64,000 nt of DNA from Isoetes taiwanensis (taxonomy: Eukaryota; Streptophyta; Lycopodiopsida; Isoetales; Isoetaceae), in contig JAJEKV010000002.1 in the NCBI GenBank assembly GCA_021234155.1, positions 43,203,203-43,267,202 on the forward strand. The letters are read 5' to 3'. Below, piece by piece: positions 46,200-57,256 of the stretch (the stretch's first letter is position 1; each line of letters starts with the position of its first letter). Below the pieces are notes generated by a model. That model did not search any database. It had not been told where the DNA came from and saw only the letters and a list, made by a program, of their open reading frames with translations. The position numbers and the translations under genes were made by a program.

Positions 46200-47443
46200 T
46201 TATCTCCAATCTTGACAATCTTCTGTAAAGATTATTTTGTTGGGATGCAAGTCATAAGTTTGGTCCTGGGTTGATCTGGCATGATTCGACAAAGCATATG
46301 GTATCTCTTTGGTATCTTCACTTAATGTGCAGTATCTTTATGCAGTTCTTTGCTGTTACTTTTATTATGTTTCATCTTGTTCATGGTGTTGGGTTCCCTT
46401 TTCATGCTGCACTCTTGCACGGGTTGATTGTGGTACTCACCCTTTACCATGTTGGCACACTCTTGCACGTGTTACTCATGGTACTCACTTACAAGGCTTC
46501 TTTGATTCGTTCCATATATTTTTTGTTGCATATGTTACAATCGATTCAAGCATAATACTTTGGTCTCATAATTCATTTACAAAGCCCTTTTTCGTTGCAT
46601 TCACTTTGTCCTCGTGTTTGCTTCTCTCTTCTCCATTCATTCCATTATTCTTTGGTGCTCCTTGTTTCTATGGTTGGTTACCATATATGCTTCTTAGCTT
46701 CTTGTTTTTTGTGGTCTTATCTCATGAAAATTGGCTCTTATGGGTTTATACTTAATCTACTTTGTCATTATTCATTCAATTTGTTTGCGACATTCTGTCT
46801 CACTGTCTGTGTCACCCTTTTTTGTTCAAGTTCTTCTTGTCGCTTTCTATGTTCTTTTATATGTCCTCTTTGATGTTTCCTTTGTCAGTTAGACTCATAT
46901 TCTCGTTTAGTTCTTTTAGTTCTTTCCAGTTCGTTAGTTATTCTTTTTCTCCATGGATTCTGGTATTGCCTTTCTTCAGTCCCCCTTTGTTTCATTTTAA
47001 CTCTTTTAGTCTTTCACACACATGTTTGGTGCATGGGTTTTTATTTCTCCTTAAACTTTGTTGCTCTATTCCATACTTGCATATTACAACTTGACTTTCT
47101 CTCTTGCCACAGTTTTTTTATCTTTATTACTTTGCTCGACTAGCATCATTTTCTTATCTGTCTCATTGTACCAAAATGATTTTTGCCTTATAAGGAGTAT
47201 CTCCTGGCTTCTGATCCCAATAATCTGTTTTTAGATAGAGATTGGAATCTCATTTTCAAAAATGTTAATCTGCCAGTCATGATTAACACATGTATGGTAA
47301 CTCTGTCCTTCCGATCAGGGAAGAGACTTATGAATAGGAGGAAATGAAGGAGGATAGCTTGGAGAATGACTTCATCCATTCTTGTGATGAGATGGGCTGG
47401 AAGCAGATCACTTACAAAAGAAGAGGAAGGGGTCAGAGCCGGA
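46200..47443. other. Pyrimidine-rich AT stretch, no gene seen
   Basis: Overlapping frames rich in Leu/Phe/Ser reflect T-rich composition, not conserved proteins. Confidence 0.5.
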
Positions 47444-47723
47444 TGTTACAAGACTGCCTTGCTCATGATCACAAAACAAGAACAAGAAAAACAAATATGT
47501 ACAAAGAGTGAAGCGAACGTGGCCAAATGAGGCTCTCCAAATTTGAGATAAAACCTGAGTACATCTGAAGAGGCTCCAGTCTAATATAGTGTAGACCGCA
47601 AATCTGAGCCCTACTTCTAGCTAAATCTAAGCCATACACTTAAGTTAACCTTATCATGCCAAGTGTAGTCTGCCACCACTGACACGTAGCATGTGCACAA
47701 TGTTAACCACTAGGTGGTTAACA
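47444..47723 (-). repeat. Possible LTR of a minus-strand retroelement
   Basis: On the minus strand it starts TGTTAACC directly after a purine tract (TTTTAGGGGGAGGCAG) and ends TTGTAACA, giving TGTTA/TAACA inverted ends. It contains GTTAACCAC-TAG-GTGGTTAAC, a 9-bp-arm palindrome. No matching second LTR or pol was found. Confidence 0.45.
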
Positions 47724-48204
47724 CTGCCTCCCCCTAAAAGTTTTTGGCACAAAAACATGTACATACTTTTATAAGACAAGTCCGACAATTACAACAGGGT
47801 GCCAAAAATTTAGGGGCGAAAATGATGGTAATGGTTAGGTTGTGTCGCCGTAAAAGATCTTCGTGAATGTGACGATGACAGATAAGATCCGAAAGAATAT
47901 CGATGCAGAACGTGGATCATAGGAACTGGGGTCAGAAAAAACATAGAGACTATTCCCTTATATCATGAGTAAGTCAATTTTAATGAACAAGGCCTAAAAT
48001 TCCACTGAAAAATATTTAGGGGGGGTTCTTCAAAATTTAAGCATCAAATCATGTCCCCCATGGTAAGCCAGATAAAGCATGCAATGTGACTCTAGCGTAA
48101 GCAAGCATAAGGAGTATGGGCATGTCTTTAGAGAGGTCACGGCGTGGGTTCCAATATGAAAAGACCAACAATTAAAAAGGCTTCCCAAATATAATCATGA
48201 CTTG

Positions 48205-48490
48205 TCGTAGAGAGGGCCATGGCGTGAGTAGGGAGGCATGGACGACCGTGGCATGAGCGTGAGCGTGAGAAGCGTGGCGTGGCATGAGCGTGAGAAGCGT
48301 GGCGTAGCGTGAGGAGTATGGCGTGGCGTGAGCGTGGGCGTGAGGATGAGCGTGAGGAGCAACGGCATGAGGATCGTGGCTTGACCGTGACTTTAGCATG
48401 GACCTGTGAGCGTGGCCATAAAAATGCAACTGTTTTTGTTATAAGCATGGGGTGAGCGTACGTGACCGTGTGAACAGCTGGGTCACGGCG
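48205..48490. repeat. GCGTGA/GCGTGG-type simple tandem repeat
   Basis: Irregular repeats of GCGTGAG, GAAGCGTGGCG and GGCATGAGCGTGAG. The His/Ala/Ser-rich minus frames here are a by-product. Confidence 0.75.
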
Positions 48491-49245
48491 TGAGAAATCT
48501 GGAGGTAAGCAGAACCTGTCATAACCCACGCGCCCGTGGATACCGTGAGCCCGGAACATACAGCGTGACCATAAAATGCACTGGAAAAGCTTTGACAGAT
48601 CTCAGCTATGGATCTTGGGCGGCTACATCGTGACCATCAAACTAGAAAGCCCTAAAAGCCCTAAAATTTGTTTGCTATATTTTTTGCGATGAGGCGGCCT
48701 GAGTGGGGAAACTCGCTGAATTTGGTTATGGGCCAAGAATGGCTGCCTCATTTCTGCTGCCTAATCTGAAAGCGGTTGCTGTAAATATGTTGCAAGAAAC
48801 AAGGATTTAAACATCGGTGCTGTAAACTGGAAGACAGAGGCACTGATCAGAAGATAGGAAACGGTGGAACTATAGAAGACCCCGCCTCAGAAATATTGTA
48901 TGAAATAAATCTTCGAGCCTGGACTGATGTGAATGTGTGCTTGTTTTGCAGATGATGCGAGCCAGAGAGCCTGGAGAAATCCGAGTTGAGGCTTCAAGGA
49001 TTTGTTCAAATGTGCTTGCTTGAATAGTTCTCTGCAGCCGGTATATGCGTTAGGCAGATGGATAGGGGCTAGCAGGGATGCTGGCCCTCTTAAAAACTCA
49101 ATAAAAATGAGAGGATTTGTGTGTAGATGCCAAAGTGTTGGAGAAAGAGCTGCATGAAGATTCAAATGCTTCAAAAGCCTGAGATGCTTGAATGATTTTA
49201 CTTACACTATAACTTTATAATATAAAAAGATACATATGCATACTA
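48491..49245. other. No feature recognised
   Basis: Mixed-composition sequence without a convincing reading frame. Confidence 0.5.
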
Positions 49246-50063
49246 TGATACGTCACCAGAGTATAAGTAGATCCCTACGGGTCATTAGGGGATAACTTGG
49301 GTTGACCTAAAAGGGCTTTTATTAGCTATGCTAAATCGTTAGTAAGTTAAATAACCTAATTAGGCTAATTAATGTATTAATTAGCAAAAGTCAACTAATG
49401 AGGGAGTGCCACCTGGCCCAAATCGATTGGCCAGGGAAAACCTGCCAAGAATAGAGTCCAAATTGGGTCCCTACCTCCAATTCTGCTTCAAATTGATTTG
49501 GGAAGAGTTGGAGGAAGGAGGAGCTACTAGCCACTGCAATCAGACCAGAAGAATGGAAGCCTTTGTGATAATGGTTCTAGCCAAGAGACCAGTTAGTCCC
49601 TAGTTAGCTTGTGCTTCCGCAACCCTTGTATGATTAGATGGATGGTTAATTTCTCTATTATGTATTGTTAAGATGATGATGGATACTTTGCTTATGATTA
49701 TGTTCTCTCTTTCTGTTCCTCATGTGTGTCTGGGGGTTAAGGGTGGGTAGAGACCTGAAAGCTTTCTAGAAGTAGATATATCTCTAGCTAGAACCTGTAA
49801 GACCTAGTAAATGCGGCCTGTGCACAAGAGCCCACCTGGCTATGGAGGCTATGATGTGACTGAGCACCAGTTAACGGGTACCGTGGTGAAGCGGGGGTGG
49901 AGCCTTGCTGAGCACAGCTACTGGGGCTCCTATAGTGTGCTAGGTTTATAGTCAATCCTCGTATTGGGGCCAGATATAGGTCTGACACCTCCTGGGTCGC
50001 AGGGCAGGTCCTCAAAGGACGGTCTCAACTCAATGGATGCGCCGAGGCGCCCCATGGATTTTG

Positions 50064-50081
50064 GGGGGGGGAGGGGGGTAA
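50064..50081 (+). other. G-run, possible G-quadruplex
   Basis: TTTTGGGGGGGGGAGGGGGG lies within LTR copy A. Composition only; no function is implied. Confidence 0.35.
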
Positions 50082-50260
50082 GTCGAGTACGGATGCGGGG
50101 CTGCCGAGGTGGCGCGTGTTCTCTAGCATCTCCAGGGATCCGTCATGCCCGGGGAGGGGACGTCTTCCTGACCTGCCTCATCGGACCAGGGAGACGTAAC
50201 CCGGAGTAGTCTCATAGGGTGATTCCATGGGACTGCATCTCTGGAAGGCTACAATCATAC

Positions 50261-50486
50261 CAGAGCATGTTTTAGCCTATCTGCAAAGTGTGCACAGGAG
50301 GGGCAGATGGAGTGGACTACCTACCTTAGCCATTGTCCTATGCCAAACACGCCATGTTATATCTATGTCTGTCCAGAGCATGTTTCAGTCTATCTGCAAA
50401 GTGTGCACAGGAGGGGCAGATGGAGTGGACTACCTACCTTAGCCATTGTCCTATGCCAGCCAACGCCATGTTATATCTGTGTATGT
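50261..50486 (+). repeat. 113-bp tandem duplication inside LTR copy A
   Basis: Units begin CAGAGCATGTTT at 50261 and 50374 and are nearly identical; the unit includes the GTGTGCACAGGAGGGGCAGA block. Confidence 0.9.
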
Positions 50487-50841
50487 TGTTATCTTGAGGC
50501 CTTGACCGTCAGTCGACCCCCCCGGAGTCTGAGCCCAGGGTAGAGCCTTTATTTATGGTATATTGTTTATGTATCTTGTACTTATATTGCTATTGATATG
50601 ATGAAGGATGGACCACCCTTCGTGGTGGTATATTAGTTGTGTATGATTGCTATGTGCTGACATGTACGTACGCTTCCACTGTATAGGATTCCCATAGAGG
50701 ACGTGGGGCGAATGACACCTCCGTGTTCCTCACTTGGACACTTGGCCATCCCACCCTTCCTTGGTGATGTGGTCGCCACGGGAGGGGAATTCCCCGTATT
50801 TGTACGACGGAAGCATCGTATAGATTCTGGGAGCGTCACCG

Positions 50842-50853
50842 TGGTATCAGAGC
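50842..50853 (+). other. Primer-binding site after LTR copy A
   Basis: TGGTATCAGAGC, complementary to initiator tRNA-Met. It identifies copy A as a 5' LTR. The leader after it continues to roughly 51140 and then no coding region follows, so the element is truncated. Confidence 0.85.
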
Positions 50854-51587
50854 ATGATTTTGGTAGACCAAATCACTGCACTGGCCATGATCTAACCCGT
50901 TAGATTGGTTAGTTGTAGGGGGACTTTAACTTGAGTAGAGGATTAAGCTAGTTAAGTATAAAGGTGTGAGTTATTGTAGTTAAGTATGTTAAGTTCTTGG
51001 AGGAAAGCAGGCTCAACAACAGTCCCGGAAGGATCAAGAGCATGACATGCAAAGAGAGGCCGGAATGGACTGGACCCTATTAAGAAAACAAAGGCGGAAG
51101 TGCACGTAGTACCTAAAGTCGGGCAGTGCATACAAGGAAAAATTGAATGTGGCGGGCAGGGTTTCCCTTATGAAAAAATTTCAACTGGGCAAATTTAGAA
51201 CACTTGGCGAATTTCATACTCTAGAAGTTAATTAGGGTGGCGAATATATTCTTTTAGAAAAGATTGAACACAGTACCTAAGGTGAATTTTTATCTAGGGA
51301 TGTTCTAGCAGATATAAGCTTCCATCAAGTCCAACTATTCTACAAGTTTATTAGATGCAAAGCTTTTGGAAATATTGTAATTAATACACTATTCTAGAAT
51401 GGGACTCGCATGAAACCAACAAACCGCACTTAGACTTGCTTCTCATTCATCTCAGCAGATTTTCTACAATGGTGGATAGTGGGTAGCCGCACACATGCGA
51501 ACTACCCATAAAAAATAAAGGGAAAATCCAATTATATCATTTGGACCCCAACAAATACAATGCTAATAGAGACTGGGCTAGTGTACC

Positions 51588-51668
51588 TGCCGAAAGCTTA
51601 TCACCGGGATTAAAAAACCCCGCCCTTTCGGGTTTTCGAGGAAAAACCCTAGTGATAAGCCTTCGGCA
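51588..51668. repeat. 81-nt foldback hairpin
   Basis: The arms TGCCGAAAGCTTATCAC and GTGATAAGCCTTCGGCA are almost perfect complements. A second inner stem (AAACCCC... with CGGGTTTT) is nested in the loop. It could be a tiny foldback element or a structured RNA. Confidence 0.8.
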
Positions 51669-51870
51669 AGGGGCTTGGACAAACGGAAGGCATAAAAATC
51701 ACTCCCAAAACCCACGAATGGAAAAGTCAAAACAGATGCCGCTCGCTAACCTGTACCTGCACATCACCAACAAAACAACAAGACAAAACAAACCTCCCAG
51801 AGTGGAGGGGCTGATTACGCGCGTGCCACGCGATAAAAATACAAAAACAAAGAAGGGGGGAGGGTGGGTT

Positions 51871-52410
51871 CAAAGAGAATAAGGTACTGGCGGAGAGAGA
51901 AGAGGAAGCTACCGATGAGAAGTCGGGCGTAAACGCGCCTAAAATAAATTAAGTCCCGACCAGAATGGGCATGCGCCCGCGATGCATGCAAAACATGCAT
52001 GCTCGTCCCATTCTAGAATGGCGATCCGATGTCTCGGATCGATGGGATTCTAGAATGGGACTCGCATGAAACCAACAAACCGCCCGAATACCAAAGGACT
52101 TCCTTAACAAACTAGGATCGAGGACGAAGGTCACAGGATGAAGGCTAAAGGCCGAAAAAGGACAGCAGGAAAGAAACGCCAAATTAGCCAAACCAGCAGT
52201 GAAGAAGCCCCTCCCCGCCTGGAAACAATTCAAAGAGAATAAGGTACTGCTGAGAGAGAAGAGGAAGCGCCGATGAGAAGTCGAAGCAGAAACGCGCCTA
52301 AAATAGCGAAGTCCCGACCAGAATGGGCATGCGCCGCCCGCATGCATGCAAAACATGCATGCTCGTCCCATTCTAGAATGGCGATCCGATGTCTCGGATC
52401 GATGGGATAG
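51871..52410. repeat. Tandem repeat, period about 358-360 bp
   Basis: CAAAGAGAATAAGGTACTG starts at 51871 and 52231; GAATGGGCATGCGCC starts at 51963 and 52321. Each unit contains two palindromic blocks (GCATGCATG...CATGCATGC and CGATCCGATGTCTCGGATCG). The TTCTAGAATGGGACTCGCAT motif also occurs at 51393 outside the array. Confidence 0.85.
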
Positions 52411-52616
52411 TATCAAATCAAAATTACTAGACAAATTTTGCTACTTGGCAGCACAAGTTCAATTCTAACTATTTAAATTACCAAATGCAAGTAGAGAAAA
52501 ATGAAATTGAACAGTTGAAGCACTATTTATTTGGCAAGTTAAAAAGCTTAGAGTAAGAAAAGATTATATTAAACTATTGACGCACTCTTATTCACTTGGT
52601 AAGTTAGTAAGAAACA

Positions 52617-52806
52617 AAATTACATCATATTCATTTGATATCAACTAATCACTATTCATCGGTCTTTACAAAATAAAATGTAGCGCATGTTGTCCAACAT
52701 CCAAAACACAGAAATTACATCATATTCATTTGGTATCAACTAATCATTGTTCATTGGTCTTTACAAAATAGAATGTAGCGCATGTTCTCCAACGTCCAAA
52801 ACGAGA
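52617..52806 (+). repeat. Two-copy tandem repeat, about 95-bp unit
   Basis: AAATTACATCATATTCATTT starts both copies (about 52617 and 52712); each ends with CCAAAAC. Confidence 0.85.
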
Positions 52807-54015
52807 AATTCGTCTATATATCATTGGGGCCACACAAATAGGTCATTTAACTCTGTATCATCTAATCTAGCATAATATGCTTCAAATCCAAAATGTTTGC
52901 ATGAAAGTATAGGGTTTCTAATATAAAACATATTACCCCAAGAAAATAACCTGGTAAATTTGTAAAATCTGCTGCATTGCATATCTTTCATATACAACCT
53001 CAAAATAGAACATGCAACTTGCAACCATATGTTGAAGTCTTGGTAAAGTTGAATATCTGAAGTCCAAACTAGCGAAGCTAAAATGATATTGCATGTAAAC
53101 CTGAAAGCAGATAATGTTAAGCCTGCTGTAATAGCTAGTGGGGCCAATATATACGCTGGAGCATACAATTTTTTTTATAAACTGGACAACCTATTCTGAA
53201 GCATCTGTTACTTGCAGTTCACGAACACCAATGCAATTGATGAAAATCATTTATCGTAAGCATCTCTTCACATCCGCAAGCCATCATCTTAGAGCATGTG
53301 TTAGTCTACAACCCGTGTTTGGCATCTTCAAATAAAATGGCATTTCATATCCAAATTTAAAGTAAAATTTGAGTGGAATATTATGTAGGTTTACTTCCAT
53401 CAATCAGGTGAACACGATTTTTTACTAGATATCTAGATGTTGGAAGTGTTTGCGAAAAGATACCACACTATCTGTGGACACTTACTTCGAAACTTATGCA
53501 ATGACTGCTTAGTTCACATATAGATGATAAATGCATACAACAGTAAGCTGGTCAATTATAAAATAAGATATATTTAGTCAATTTTCTTCTAATGGTTTTC
53601 TACAAAGGATATTACTATTAAATGGACTGATTTAGATATGGTTTCATGCGCATCAACACAGATCGTCAACAGTTTGGATCAAGACTTCACAAATTTATGT
53701 GAAACGAATTATGCTGCAGTAGTGTACTACAAAAGAATGTTGTTGAAGGAAGAACTCTCAGAGCATTAAGCAAGTCTTTCTTCTCAAGCTTTATAAATGG
53801 AAAATCGCTATAACTTTACAAGTGTGGTCCATAAGCTTTCAGGACAAGTTCTATCATCAAAACTTCCTGCTCAAACTCATGTTCTCCCAAAAATTTATTA
53901 TGATGATCTACTAGTATATGCCATGCAGAAACAATTCTCATGACACAAAGATGGCCAGATAAACTTTTCATGTTGCTTCTGCACTAAAGCCATTAGCATT
54001 CCACTCCTTGTGCAA
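52807..54015. other. No gene recognised
   Basis: AT-rich; only short, unrecognisable frames on both strands. Confidence 0.5.
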
Positions 54016-54384
54016 GCACCTGCTGAGAAAGGAGCAAGCCACTTTTTGACATATTTTTTCTGCTGTTAGCGCCAAAACTATTGTTGCGCCAATTGAGCAC
54101 GTTAAGTTGCTTAAAGAGAACCAAGATGAAATGATTAAGCAAGGCCGCCTTGCAGAACCATGCACAGGAATATCTGAATGCTTCCAAAGGACTATGCGCG
54201 ATGAAGGAGCTATTTCCATCTGTCATGGAAACCTTCACAACATTATTCACTAATTTCCTACTCAGGCATTAAACTTTGCCTCCAAAGACTACTTCAAAAA
54301 GCTATTCAACTTCAAGAAGGAAAGAGATGGTTATTGGTGGTGGTTTGTGGGGAATATGGCATTTGGAGGAGCATCTGGAGGACC
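54016..54384 (+). pseudogene. ADP/ATP carrier (AAC/ANT) pseudogene fragment
   Basis: Begins near a GEKG-like [12 protein letters not shown] and continues in one frame after a 1-base slip: [41 protein letters not shown], an in-frame TAA (54251-54253), then [20 protein letters not shown] and [20 protein letters not shown]. The P-x-[DE]-x-x-[KR] carrier signature is visible as PIEHVK. This covers only the first repeat and the start of the second of a mitochondrial carrier. Lack of introns suggests a processed copy, but I see no A-tail. Confidence 0.85.
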
Positions 54385-54617
54385 AAATATTAGACTTAGG
54401 GTTATCCTTCTAAAATCTCAGACGAGCAAAAGAAAAAACTTCACTTCTATAAGAACAAAGCAAGGATTTCATGCCTTAGATGAGGGCACACATGCTCATG
54501 GTAACAAGCATACGTTTAGCAATCTCTGCTGCACCCCCTGCTTTTTTCAAAGTGGGTCGGCTCAGTACATTCTATAGCACAACTTTAGTAGATTCAAGCC
54601 AGAGAAAGTATTTGAAC

Positions 54618-55680
54618 ATGTAGCAAAATAACAGGGGATTCCAGGGGGATTTGATATGGATATAATTCTTGAAACCATAGATCATATCCCTAAAACAATT
54701 CAATGGGTTATTAGAAAAAAAATCATAGATTTAAGATAAAAAATCGTCATGTTAACTCACTGGTTAGATTGGTTAAAGTAGTCTTATTAGGACATTGAGT
54801 TATTTTGGTAGAGGTTCGAGCTCCCGTATTTCATATTCTTAAACCTTAAGCGAAGCCATATAGAGGCTCGATATACCAACAAAACCTTAGGCAAATTCGT
54901 ATTTGACATCTCAAAATCATAGGTTTTCCAATCATAAATGAGCATAAGCGAAATGAGAGATGCCCAGAGGCTCCAACATACAGTCTGGGCCGTAGAATTG
55001 ACAGATCCGATGACTGTGGTAGTCCAGGGTGCACCTCGTTTAGAATATGTAGCAAAATAACAGGGGATTCCAAGGGGATTTGATATGGATATAATTCTTG
55101 AAACCATAGATCATATCCCTAAAACAATTCAATGGGTTATTATAAAAAAAATCATAGATTTAAGATAAAAAATAGTCATGTTAACTCACTGGTTAGATTG
55201 GTTAGAAGTAGTCTTATTAGGACATTGAGTTATTTTGGTAGAGGTTCGAGCTTCCGTATTTCATATTCTTAAACCTTAAGCGAAGCCGTATAGAGGCCGA
55301 TCTTGAGGCATAAGTTGTGGCAGGCTTACCAAGTCTCAAGCATGTCTGGCACAATTAAGCGGGAAATTTGGTCGACATTCCTACAGATGTGAATCATGAT
55401 GGGCACTTCATTTCTTAGCACCACACTTATCATTGTACTTGATCGCATTCTAGTGGTTTAATATATTCCTATATTCTTCAAAAAAAAAAAAAAAAAAAAA
55501 AACCTTAGGCAAATTCGTATTTGACATCTCAAAACCATAGGCGCCCCCAATCATAAATGAGCATAAGCAAAATGAGAGGTGCCCAGAGGCTCCAACATAC
55601 AGTCTGGGCCGTAGGATTGACAGATCCGACGACTGTGGTAGTCCAGGTGCACCTCGTTTAGAATATATAGCAAAATACAA
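54618..55680 (+). repeat. Tandem repeat, about 430-bp unit, two copies plus a third start
   Basis: GTAGCAAAATAACAGGGGAT starts copies near 54620 and 55050; ATAGCAAAATACAAAG near 55667 starts a third. Each unit ends with GTCTGGGCCGTAG...CACCTCGTTTAGAATAT. Copy 2 is interrupted by an A-tailed insertion. Confidence 0.85.
55290..55502 (+). mobile_element. Short A-tailed insertion within the second tandem unit
   Basis: Comparison with copy 1 shows foreign sequence from about CGATCTTGAGGC to a run of some 22 A's (about 55480-55502), after which the unit resumes at CCTTAGGCAAATTCG. About 17 bases of the unit were lost and no clear target duplication remains. Identity unknown. Confidence 0.7.
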
Positions 55681-56303
55681 AGGCAGATGCAAGTGTCAAA
55701 ACCTGATTAAGGACTGGCCTCAAATCTGAACAAACATTGAGTTCCAGATCAATCATCCTTCCAAAATGGTTCCAGCAAAGTCACACGAGTCTCTACAAAT
55801 TGTAGAGACTCTACCATGAACTGTACTTAAGGATTCCATAATACGAAAATAGACAGAAATACATATCACAAGAGTAATTTTTATACGTCATCTAGAGTTG
55901 AGAGGCAAAAAAGAATCAAATAGGCTTTGATGAAAATCTAAAACAATAGCAGGTCGACTTTTCAATGAGACAAAAAGACATAAAAAACATGCTTGTTAAC
56001 GAACTTCAAAACATATAAACCAAATATCCACCGACCATCAAGAAGAATTGATTGCTTTCGAGCAAAAAATAATGGCGATTGAAAGCCAAATCTGTAGACC
56101 TGATGTAGAACCCTAGGCGAATATCTATAATCTTGCCATCATAAGTGGGCGATTGTGCTCGATGCAGGAACCTTTTTCATAGAAATACAGGCGAATCCAA
56201 AAACAAAAAAGTAAAAGGGACTCTATTTAACCTTCGTAAGTAAAAACCAAAAAATCCCTAAATATAGCATATTAGCGAATATTCCCCTCTTACGGAAAAC
56301 CTG
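55681..56303. other. No gene recognised
   Basis: AT-rich spacer upstream of the histone pseudogene. Confidence 0.5.
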
Positions 56304-56723
56304 GTGGTGGGCGGTATTGGTAAGGCCACGAGTTCTGCCCGTCGACAGGGCCGTGTAGACGCTACTCGGCCTCGCCCAGTATCAGGGGACCAGGCCCTTC
56401 CTAGGAGGCTGGCTCAGCAACGAAAACCCCACCGGTACAAACATAGTACCGTGGCATTGAGAGAGATCAGGAAATTCCAGAAGTCGACAGCGCTTCTGCT
56501 ACGGAAGCTCCCGTTCAAGCGCCTAGTCCGAGAGATAGCACAAGAGTATCAGACAGATCTTCGGTTCTAAACCTTTGCTATGCTCGCTCTTTTGGAGGCC
56601 ATTGAAGATTATCTTGTGGCACATTTTGGTGATGCTAACCTTTGTGCTATCCATGCTAAGATGGTTACCATCATGCCGAAGCATCTGGCATTAGCATGGC
56701 ACATTCGAGGAGATCGTAGCTGA
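56304..56723 (+). pseudogene. Histone H3-like pseudogene, possibly CENH3-derived
   Basis: 140 codons in one frame with a single internal TAA (56568-56570) and a terminal TGA. There is no ATG between an upstream in-frame TAG (56265) and the homology. The tail is unlike canonical H3. The core reads [40 protein letters not shown], then after the stop [20 protein letters not shown] and [16 protein letters not shown], ending IRGDRS. The region before helix 2 is H3-like; EDYL and DANLCAIHA, with Ala where H3 has Thr107, are typical of CENH3. Intronless, so probably a processed copy. Confidence 0.85.
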
Positions 56724-56984
56724 CTTCTCCGAAGTTATTTTTGTAAAATATTTTGATGTATATATTTTGAAATAGAAATACAAAGATTTTCATCTCTAGA
56801 ATGCAATAATTTGTTTTGTATAACTACATGAATCCTCTATGAATTGTATTTATTTATTTATTTATTTTATTTATGACTCATGCTGGCGTCAGCATATTTT
56901 CAAAATAAAGTGACATTAAAATGAATTTAGGGTTTCATTTCTCTTTTTGGTTCGACCTCCTTCAGCTTTTTTTGCTTTAAGAGA

Positions 56985-57256
56985 TTGACCCGATCACTAA
57001 TATGCAGGCCCACCCCGACTATGTTGCATTCCTTGAGTTTTATACTCATGAGATGGTACCTCCTTTGCATTACCCTAGGGGGACCACCTCGCCTTTACTT
57101 AGAAAGGAAGATTGTGTATGAAATGTTGGGAGGCGATTCCTATGCCACTAACATTCTCAAAGAAAAGCTCAGATGGGGCAAGAAGCCACCTGTCATGATA
57201 CATGAGGGCCAACAATACTTTGAAGTAAACTTTGCCTTGGCCATCCTCATGGAACA
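56985..57256 (+). pseudogene. Unidentified coding-like segment interrupted by an LTR
   Basis: One frame reads AHPDYVAFLEFYTHEMVPPL; a shifted frame continues YATNILKEKLRWGKKPPVMI and EGQQYFEVNFALAILMEHV up to the LTR border at 57257. The even, charged composition suggests former protein sequence. Family not recognised. Confidence 0.3.

Larger units (their letters stand above)
49246..50841 (+). repeat. Long LTR (copy A), plus orientation
   Basis: About 1.59 kb, starting near TGATACGTCACC and ending at GAGCGTCACCG just before a primer-binding site. It shares GGCCTGTGCACAAGA and TCTGCAAAGTGTGCACAGGA with the inverted LTR at 57257-58922, so both belong to one chromovirus-type family. The start is approximate. 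Confidence 0.7.

Noticed and set aside
45619..47094. Overlapping hydrophobic Leu/Phe-rich frames that look like membrane proteins
   Set aside because: T-rich sequence gives Phe/Leu/Ser codons in every frame. No conserved motif, and the region is broken by a retroposon.
48137..48559. His/Ala/Ser-rich minus-strand frames
   Set aside because: By-product of the GCGTGA simple repeat.
51949..52434. 161-codon minus frame with two CMFCMH(A/R)G segments
   Set aside because: Repetition comes from the 358-bp tandem array. No codon-level conservation is visible beyond the DNA repeat.
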